38,701 nucleotides of DNA. Source: Acidobacteriota bacterium (GTDB lineage: Bacteria > Acidobacteriota > Terriglobia > Versatilivoradales > Versatilivoraceae). The first letter of the stretch is position 1; each line of letters begins with the position of its first letter. The stretch is from assembly GCA_022821775.1 (NCBI GenBank), contig JAJECY010000034.1:1-38701 (forward strand), written 5' to 3'. Both the position numbers and the translations under genes were made by a program. Shown here one piece after another: positions 32,491 to 38,701 of this stretch. The notes under the pieces were generated by a model. That model saw only the letters and a program-made list of their open reading frames with translations, ran no database searches and was not told where the DNA came from.

Positions 32491-35334
32491 ATGAGCTATC
32501 TGGTGTTTCTTGTTGCTATTGCCGCTCACCTGTTGGCTGTCTCGCTCCATGGGGAGGAACAGCGGCCCAGCTTCGAAGCGGACATTCAGCCAATTATCGA
32601 GGCCCACTGCATCGCCTGCCACCAGGGCGCATCCGCCCAGAGCGGGCTGGTCATGGAGACGGTGGAGGCGCTTCTCGAGGGCGGCGAAAAGGACGGTCCG
32701 TCGATCATTCCGGGCAAGAGCGCCGAGAGTTCTCTTCTCCTCTATTTGAGGGGCGAGCGCCAGCCCCAGATGCCCATCGGCGGCGATCCGCTGCCGGCGG
32801 AGCAGATCGACCTGATCGCCCGTTGGGTCGACCAGCTTTCTGCCGGGTCCGATCATTCGAGCCAGGCGGCGACTGACACGGCCGCCGCCGACGCCTCCGC
32901 TCATCAGTTCGAAACAGCCGTCAAGCCGCTCCTGGAGCAGCACTGCTTTACCTGCCATTCCATCCAGAACCACCAGAGCGGACTGGTGCTGGAAACCATG
33001 GCCTCCCTGCTGAAGGGAGGATCCCTGGGCGGTCCGGGAGTCATTCCGGGGAAGAGCGCTTCCAGCCCGCTCATCCAGCGGCTGCGCGGCGAGAAGGCGC
33101 CCCAGATGCCCCTGAACGGGGAGCCCCTGTCGGAAGAGCAGGTCGCGGTGATTGCCCGGTGGATCGACGAGTTGGAGGTGGCGCCCGTTCAGCAAACGGC
33201 AGAGGCTGAAAAGCCCGGCTGGCCCTGGGTCCCGTTGGAAAAGCCGGCCGTTCCGGAGGTCCGGCAAGAGAGTTGGGTCAAAAATCCCATCGATGCCTTT
33301 GTGTTGGCCAAGATGGAAGAGAAGGGCATGGAGCCGGCCCCTCCCATCGCCAGGCGCCAGTTGCTGCGAAGGCTCTATTTCGATCTGATCGGATTGCCTC
33401 CGAAACCGGAAGAGATGGAGGCCTTTCTCCAGGATGACTCGCCTGAAGCCTACGGGAATGCCGTGGAAAGACTGCTGGCCGACTCCCGCTACGGCGAGCG
33501 CTGGGCCCGGCACTGGATGGACGTGGTGCGCTACGGCGATTCGGTGGGAGGCGGGCTGGACTATCCCTTGCCTCACATGTGGCGCTACCGGGACTACATC
33601 ATCCGGGCCTTCAACCAGGACAAGCCTTACGACCGCTTCGTCAAGGAACAGATTGCAGGGGACGCCTTCAGGTTTTACGGGGAGGAGGGGAGGATCGCCA
33701 CCGCCTTCCTGAATCTGCAGGTGCAGGTGGAAGGCTCGGGCGATCAGCGCCGCGACTTCCTGACGGATGTGGTGAACACCACCGGGTCGGTGTTTCTGGG
33801 CGTTACCCTGGGATGCGCCCGCTGCCACGACCACAAGTACGACCCCATCACTCACCAGGACTACTACCGCATCGAGGCCTTTTACGCCCCCATGCCCAAG
33901 CCGCAGCCCCAGTCGGTGGCGTTCACCCAGTATGAACTCCCCAGGCAGAATCCCGAGATCTGGGAGCGCAAGGCCAAGGAATGGGAGGATCGGCTCAAGA
34001 AACGCAAGGAGTGGGCCGCCGGACTGCGCAAACAGGTCAAAGAAATTACCGATCCGCATCGGATTCTCATGTCGCCGCTGGACCTCAAGGACTGGGTGGT
34101 GGCCGATTTGAGGCGGGTGCCCTTTTCCACCAGCGAGCTGGTGCCCAAGGAGATCAGCAAGCAGTTCTCCCTGATCGGACGGCAGAACGCCCGCTTTGCC
34201 AACCCCAACGATCCCGACCGCTACAAGCCCATGGCCTATGTTCCCAGCGAGCCGTTGGGAAGCGTCGGGTATGCGCCAACCACCTTCCTGCTCAAGGGAG
34301 GCGACCCCGAGCTCAAGCAGGAAGTGGTGGAGCCCGGCTTTGTGGTGGCGGCCAGCGGGGATCCCGAGCCGGTGGATCTGAAGGGCTGGAGCGGCAGCCG
34401 GCGCAAGAAGCTGGCCACTTGGCTGGCCAGCCCGGAGAATCCTCTGACTCCTCGCGTCATGGTCAATCGGATCTGGCAACACCACTTTGGAAAAGGGTTG
34501 GTGAAGACTCCCAGCGACTTCGGCAAGAACGGCGCTGGGACGGTCCATCCGGAGCTGATCGACTGGCTGGCGGCCGAGTTCATCCAAAAGAGCTGGAGCA
34601 TCAAGGACATGCACCGCCTGATGGTGCATTCCAACCTCTACCGCCAATCCCTGAACAATCCTCGCGCCAAGGAGTACGAATCCATCGACAGCGCCAACCG
34701 CTATCTGTGGCGGATGCCGCCCCTCCGCCTGGAGGCAGAGGTCATTCGCGACAGCATCCTGGCGGTGAGTGGCGACCTGAACCTGCTGGCCGGCGGCCCC
34801 AGCTTCTTCCCCGATCTGGAAGACGACATGATGAAGCGCGCCCGGACCTGGTGGGAACCCGATTCCGAGGAGGAGCGCAACCGCAGAAGCGTCTACATGC
34901 TGCAACAGCGGGTACTGGTGTCTCCCTTGATCTCGGTTTTCGACGGGCCCAACATCAGCGAGAGCTGCGATGTCCGGGAGGTGACCACCGTAACGCCTCA
35001 GGTGTTTGCCCTGTTCAACAGCAAGTTTGCCCACGAGAAGAGCCACGCCATGGCGGAACGGATTCTGCAGGAAGTGGGAACGGACCCGGGCCGGCAGGTG
35101 GAGCGCGCCTTCCAGTTGGCCTTGCAGCGGCAGCCGACCGAAGAGGAAAAGATCCGGGGCCTGCAGTTCCTGGGAGTTCAAACGGATGTGCCGGGGACCG
35201 AACTGAGTCTCACGCAGGCGGCCTATTCCCCGGAGAGCGCCGAGATCTCGGCGTCCAAGGGCAAGACCGGCAGGTCTCTGTCCGACTTTTGCCTGGCCAT
35301 GTTTAATCTCAACGAGTTTATTTTCTTGCAGTAG
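32491..35334 (+). CDS. Secreted PSCyt1/DUF1549/DUF1553 protein with two tandem cytochrome-type domains
   Basis: 947 residues from ATG 32491; upstream in-frame starts lack a leader, while this one gives signal peptide MSYLVFLVAIAAHLLAVSLHG. Two PSCyt1 domains occur in tandem: heme motifs CIACH (40-44) and CFTCH (152-156), each followed by SGLV.ET, IPGKSA and PQMP. DUF1549 spans about 260-450 and ends in GCARCHDHKYDP. DUF1553 runs from about 636 (RKKLATWLASPENPLTPRVM) to 900. Such proteins, abundant in Planctomycetota, Verrucomicrobiota and Acidobacteriota, are thought to act in periplasmic redox-linked polymer or glycan metabolism, but the reaction is not established. A DUF1501 gene follows 42 bp downstream, the classic partner. 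Confidence 0.93.
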   Translation: MSYLVFLVAIAAHLLAVSLHGEEQRPSFEADIQPIIEAHCIACHQGASAQSGLVMETVEALLEGGEKDGPSIIPGKSAESSLLLYLRGERQPQMPIGGDPLPAEQIDLIARWVDQLSAGSDHSSQAATDTAAADASAHQFETAVKPLLEQHCFTCHSIQNHQSGLVLETMASLLKGGSLGGPGVIPGKSASSPLIQRLRGEKAPQMPLNGEPLSEEQVAVIARWIDELEVAPVQQTAEAEKPGWPWVPLEKPAVPEVRQESWVKNPIDAFVLAKMEEKGMEPAPPIARRQLLRRLYFDLIGLPPKPEEMEAFLQDDSPEAYGNAVERLLADSRYGERWARHWMDVVRYGDSVGGGLDYPLPHMWRYRDYIIRAFNQDKPYDRFVKEQIAGDAFRFYGEEGRIATAFLNLQVQVEGSGDQRRDFLTDVVNTTGSVFLGVTLGCARCHDHKYDPITHQDYYRIEAFYAPMPKPQPQSVAFTQYELPRQNPEIWERKAKEWEDRLKKRKEWAAGLRKQVKEITDPHRILMSPLDLKDWVVADLRRVPFSTSELVPKEISKQFSLIGRQNARFANPNDPDRYKPMAYVPSEPLGSVGYAPTTFLLKGGDPELKQEVVEPGFVVAASGDPEPVDLKGWSGSRRKKLATWLASPENPLTPRVMVNRIWQHHFGKGLVKTPSDFGKNGAGTVHPELIDWLAAEFIQKSWSIKDMHRLMVHSNLYRQSLNNPRAKEYESIDSANRYLWRMPPLRLEAEVIRDSILAVSGDLNLLAGGPSFFPDLEDDMMKRARTWWEPDSEEERNRRSVYMLQQRVLVSPLISVFDGPNISESCDVREVTTVTPQVFALFNSKFAHEKSHAMAERILQEVGTDPGRQVERAFQLALQRQPTEEEKIRGLQFLGVQTDVPGTELSLTQAAYSPESAEISASKGKTGRSLSDFCLAMFNLNEFIFLQ

Positions 35335-35376
35335 GCGAAGGAGTTCGCTCGCAGCCTGCGAAGGAGTGGGGCACTG

Positions 35377-36831
35377 ATGCTGATCAAACCGCAATTCGAT
35401 CAATGTGGGAACGTCGAGGTGCAGGATCCCGGGTCGGGGGAACTGGGGCGCAGGGACTTCCTGTTCCGTATGGGCCGGGGCATCGGGGGTACGGCCCTGT
35501 CCTACATGCTGGCCCGTGACGGCCTGCTGGCCAAGGGGAACGGGGCCGGAAACCCACTGGCCCCCAAGGCTCCCCATTTCGCTCCCAAGGCCAAGGCCTG
35601 CATCTTCCTCTTTATGGGCGGTGCCCCCAGCCAGATGGACACCTTCGACCCCAAGCCGATTCTGGCCAAGTACCACGGCAAACCCATCACCCGCATTTAT
35701 GGGAGCCTGGAGAAGCGAATCTACGTGGGCAGCCCCTTCAAGTTCGCCAAGCACGGCCAGTGCGGGATGGAAGTCTCGGAGATCTTCCCTCACCTTTCCA
35801 CCTGTGTAGATGACATTGCCGTGGTGCGTTCCCTGCACACCAACTCCAACAGCCATCCCACCGGGTTTATCCTGATGAACACCGGGGTGCAGGAGCCCGG
35901 CGCCGCTCCTTCCATGGGGTCCTGGCTGGTTTACGGCCTCGGAACCGAGAACCAGAACATGCCCGGTTTCGTGGTCCTTCCCGACGGGGGAATCCAGGGC
36001 GGGATCGCCAACTACTCCAACTCCTATCTGCCCACGGCTTATCAGGGCACGCTGATCAACCCCCAGGGCGTTCCCATCGTGGATCTGAAGCCCCCCGGCG
36101 GGGTGACCGTGAAGCAGCAGAGCGAAACGCTCGGGTTGATCAACGACTACAACCGAAACTATATCGACTCGGATCCCGGCAACGGCGCTCTGCTGGGCCG
36201 GATGAAGAGCTACGAACTGGCATTCCGCATGCAAATGGCCGTCCCTGAAGCCCTGGACGTCGACCGGGAACCCGAGAAGATCAAGGAGCTATACGGGTTG
36301 AACGACAAGATCGCCGAGCCCATGGCCCGCCGCTGCCTGATGGCGCGGCGCATGGTGGAGCGAGGGGTACGGTTCGTGCAGGTCTATTGCGGGGGCTGGG
36401 ACTCCCACTCCGATATCGACGGCGGGCACCGGCGCTGCGGCCTTCGGAGCGACCAACCGGTTGCCGGACTGTTGAAGGACCTGAAGCAGAGGGGCCTGCT
36501 GGATGAGACCCTGGTGGTTTGGGGCGGAGAGTTCGGGCGGACCGCCGACAACCACATGTCCTTCTTCCGGGCCCATCCCGGGCGCGACCACAACGAGAAG
36601 GCCATGGTGACCTGGTTTGCCGGCGCCGGGATCAAGGGCGGAACGGTGGTGGGCAACACCGACGAAATGGGGATCGAGGCTGCCGAAAACGTCTACCACC
36701 TGCATGACCTCCATGCCACCATCCTGCACCTGATGGGGTTGGACGACATGCGGCTCACCTACTACCACGCGGGCCGTTTCAAGCGCCTCACCGACCTGGG
36801 CGGCCGGGTCATGAAGGAGATCGTGGCCTAG
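35377..36831 (+). CDS. Tat-exported DUF1501 family protein
   Basis: 484 residues; ATG 35377 with AAGGAG upstream. ELGRRDFLFRMGRGIGG (22-38) is a Tat motif set in from the N-terminus, as usual in this family. DUF1501 proteins share the alkaline-phosphatase/sulfatase fold: MGGAPSQMDTFDPKP, GGWDSHSDID, WGGEFGRT and HPGRDHN mark the putative metal site. It is the regular partner of DUF1549/DUF1553 proteins and probably acts with the product of the preceding gene in the periplasm, as a hydrolase of unknown substrate. It converges with the TPR gene across 14 bp. Confidence 0.93.
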   Translation: MLIKPQFDQCGNVEVQDPGSGELGRRDFLFRMGRGIGGTALSYMLARDGLLAKGNGAGNPLAPKAPHFAPKAKACIFLFMGGAPSQMDTFDPKPILAKYHGKPITRIYGSLEKRIYVGSPFKFAKHGQCGMEVSEIFPHLSTCVDDIAVVRSLHTNSNSHPTGFILMNTGVQEPGAAPSMGSWLVYGLGTENQNMPGFVVLPDGGIQGGIANYSNSYLPTAYQGTLINPQGVPIVDLKPPGGVTVKQQSETLGLINDYNRNYIDSDPGNGALLGRMKSYELAFRMQMAVPEALDVDREPEKIKELYGLNDKIAEPMARRCLMARRMVERGVRFVQVYCGGWDSHSDIDGGHRRCGLRSDQPVAGLLKDLKQRGLLDETLVVWGGEFGRTADNHMSFFRAHPGRDHNEKAMVTWFAGAGIKGGTVVGNTDEMGIEAAENVYHLHDLHATILHLMGLDDMRLTYYHAGRFKRLTDLGGRVMKEIVA

Positions 36832-36845
36832 CCTTTCACTCCAGG

Positions 36846-38333
36846 TTATTGAGTCGATCCTGCCGCAGGCCGCACCACCTGCTGGGTCTGGGTTCCCTTG
36901 GGAGTCTCCTTCTCGGCCTTGTTCAGTTGCTGAAAGATGCGGACCTGCTCCCTGGCCTCCTCGATTTTCCCCATCCTCCTCAACACCTTGGCCAGTTGGA
37001 TATAGGCCTGTTTTCTCTTGGGCTCCCGTGCCACTACTTGCCTGAGCAGCGTCGCGGCCTTCTCGAATTCTCCGGCTTTCATATAGATATCGCTTAAGTC
37101 CGCCAAGGCGGGCACCCCACCCTGATTGAGGCGGATCGCCTCTTCGAACAGGGCGGTCGCCTCCACGGTCTTCTGCTGATGGGCCAGAACCCTTGCCAGC
37201 CCCAGCCTGGCTCCGGCCATCAGTTCCGGGTCGCCTTCGATCATGGGGAGGAGCTTCCTGAGATGGTTCTCGGCTTCCTGGAACCGGCCCATGATCTCCA
37301 GGTCCAGGCCGCCGTTGTAGAGGACCAGCGGATAGTCGGGAAACCGTTCCAGCAGTTGAAGCGAGGTTTCGAACGCCTTCTGATAGTTCTCGTCTTTGCG
37401 ATAGGCGCTCAGCAGCAGCAGATGCACGTCGGGATCGTCCGGGAATCGGTCAATCAATCTCTTGAGGCTCCGGATGGCCTCCGCGTACTCTTCCCCGTCA
37501 ATCATCACCTTGCTCAACAGGAAGACGGCCTTGGGCTCCTCCGGTCGGAGTTCCAAGACCTTGCCGAGGGACCGTTTGGCTTCGGTGAGTTGCTTCGCCT
37601 CCAACAGGCCCATGGCCTGAAGCAGCAGGGCCGGCACGAAATTCGGCTGAAGCTGAAGAGCCTTGTCCAGCAGTGGGCCCGTGCGGTCGATCCGATCGGT
37701 TCGGGACAGGGCCAGGGCGAGCAGATAGTGGGCTTCGGCCGATCGGGGAAGGCGTTCTACGCTCCGGGTCAACAGGGGGAGCGCCTCCCGATGGAGATTC
37801 CTCTCGGTCAGCAGCCGGCAAATCGACAACAAGGCTTCCGGGTCGGCCCGGGCCGCTCGCTCCATCTTGGCGGCGATCTGCAGGGCCCGGGAGACTTGGC
37901 CGGTTTGGAGCAGGGCCTGGCACAGGTAGAAGAGGGCCTCCGGAATGGCATCGATCCCTGGTTGGAGAGGCTGTAGCGAATCGACGCATTGAGTGTATTT
38001 CTCGCCTTTGCAGTAAACGATGCCCAGCCTGATCCTGGAGAATTCGAGCCCCGGACTGAGCTTGAGTGACTCTCGATAGGCCTGCTCGGCCTGATCCAGC
38101 TTGCCCTGGTTTTCACAGATGAAACCCAGCAGACGATAGCCGTCGGGGGAGGGCTGATCGGACAGCAGGGACCGGACCGACGCTTCCGCCTCGGCCAGCC
38201 TGCCGGCCTGGGCCTGCTCCACCGCCTGGCGGAAGCGCGGGTCCATGCCTTGAGCGGCTTGGGAGGTCTGGACTAGCAGGAATCCATTCAGGCAAAGGAG
38301 TCCGATGGCAATTTTTGCGCGGAGGGAATTCAC
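36846..38333 (-). CDS. Secreted TPR-repeat protein
   Basis: 495 residues from GTG 38333 (no strong ribosome binding site). MNSLRAKIAIGLLCLNGFLL then SQAAQG is a signal peptide, so the protein is periplasmic. About a dozen TPR units fill residues 32-470, for example GYRLLGFICENQGKLDQAEQ and ALADLSDIYMKAGEFEKA. The tail (KAEKETPKGTQTQQVV) is polar and disordered. TPR superhelices bind partner proteins; no enzymatic domain is present. It may scaffold a periplasmic complex, but neighbours do not reveal the partner. Confidence 0.9.
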   Translation of the reverse strand: MNSLRAKIAIGLLCLNGFLLVQTSQAAQGMDPRFRQAVEQAQAGRLAEAEASVRSLLSDQPSPDGYRLLGFICENQGKLDQAEQAYRESLKLSPGLEFSRIRLGIVYCKGEKYTQCVDSLQPLQPGIDAIPEALFYLCQALLQTGQVSRALQIAAKMERAARADPEALLSICRLLTERNLHREALPLLTRSVERLPRSAEAHYLLALALSRTDRIDRTGPLLDKALQLQPNFVPALLLQAMGLLEAKQLTEAKRSLGKVLELRPEEPKAVFLLSKVMIDGEEYAEAIRSLKRLIDRFPDDPDVHLLLLSAYRKDENYQKAFETSLQLLERFPDYPLVLYNGGLDLEIMGRFQEAENHLRKLLPMIEGDPELMAGARLGLARVLAHQQKTVEATALFEEAIRLNQGGVPALADLSDIYMKAGEFEKAATLLRQVVAREPKRKQAYIQLAKVLRRMGKIEEAREQVRIFQQLNKAEKETPKGTQTQQVVRPAAGSTQ

Positions 38334-38550
38334 GGGCGTCAGGTTAAAGGTTGAGGTGTGAATTCAAGTGATTGCCCTCAAATTTTAACATGGGCTTGGG
38401 CCTCGAGCGACAGGGGACGTTGCATGCGTGGCGTGATGCAGCCTTAGGGTTGGTTCCCCAAGGGCGTATGGAACCCGCGCTGTAGCACTTGACCGACCAC
38501 GCGTTGGCCCCCCACCGCATCAGCCTTCGCCATTCGGCTCGCCTTCTGCG

Positions 38551-38694
38551 ACTCCCCCTCAAGGGGGGAGTGATACTTGAGTCCTGCAAACAGCTCCTTG
38601 CTGGATCGGGCGGCAGGGTGGCTGCCTGCCGGCAACGTCGCGCTGACGCTCCGCGACCTCCAGCCAGGAATAAGGATGCGGGCGGGACGCCCGC
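38551..38694. repeat. Cluster of four perfect hairpins (REP-like DNA)
   Basis: ACTCCCCC-TCAAG-GGGGGAGT (38551-38571), CGGCAGG-7 nt-CCTGCCG (38611-38631), GTCGCG-9 nt-CGCGAC (38637-38657) and GCGGGC-GGGAC-GCCCGC (38678-38694). These fill the 368-bp stretch upstream of the TPR gene to the window edge; no gene is supported there. Confidence 0.7.
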
Positions 38695-38701
38695 GTTCCC
38701 G

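Noticed and set aside
32443-36234. 1263-codon open frame antisense to the cytochrome-type and DUF1501 genes
   Set aside because: It runs across two well-supported genes and their spacer and has no recognisable domain. It is explained by codon bias on the opposite strand.

Overview
The window is GC-rich and densely coded. It looks like a chromosomal accessory region of a free-living or host-associated bacterium from a phylum such as Acidobacteriota; Planctomycetota or Verrucomicrobiota relatives are the alternatives. The pointers are a paired cytochrome-type DUF1549/DUF1553 protein and DUF1501 protein, many twin-arginine (Tat) exported hydrolases, a long secreted NHL-repeat protein with FnIII and IPT domains, and creatininase, M81 and SSS-transporter genes typical of such genomes. 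No rRNA, tRNA, phage or CRISPR was seen, so the phylum call is inference.

Layout. 1-2987 (-): secreted 12-repeat NHL protein, cut by the window edge. 3441-5666 (+): exported GH42-like protein lacking the usual acid/base Glu. 6027-6862 (+): hypothetical protein translationally coupled to a cupin. 7044-10911 (+): exported sialidase-like BNR protein, a possible small ORF, an exported DapA/NanA-superfamily protein and an exported alpha/beta hydrolase. 11018-15381 (+): unknown secreted protein coupled through a TTGA overlap to a very large phosphodiesterase/alkaline-phosphatase-like protein. 15397-16933 (-): endonuclease/exonuclease/phosphatase protein and small hypotheticals. 17120-20588 (-): creatininase-like protein, amidohydrolase and a second DapA-superfamily protein, all with Tat-type leaders. 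20798-25216 (+): two paralogous amidohydrolases, a Rieske protein and a sodium:solute symporter. 25224-29104 (-): M81 (MlrC-like) protein downstream of an amidohydrolase/class III aminotransferase fusion. 29946-31133 (+): lipoprotein with three RidA domains. 31646-32264 (-): VapBC-type toxin-antitoxin pair. 32491-36831 (+): PSCyt/DUF1549/DUF1553 and DUF1501 pair. 36846-38333 (-): secreted TPR protein.

The genes read as an export-heavy catabolic island. Glycan-directed proteins lie on the left. Amide, lactam and amino-compound hydrolases with a transporter, a Rieske protein and a PLP enzyme lie on the right. No transcriptional regulator of a standard family is evident, apart from the AbrB-type antitoxin.

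Many gaps longer than 150 bp are filled by a family of composite, partly palindromic repeats. Four related copies lie near 5.8-6.0, 18.2-18.5, 29.4-29.5 and 31.1-31.5 kb, and one carries a 102-bp MITE-like insertion. The most interesting items are the amidohydrolase-aminotransferase fusion, the triple RidA lipoprotein with one altered active site, the exported DapA-superfamily proteins, and the repeat/MITE nesting, where a related copy supplies the empty site.
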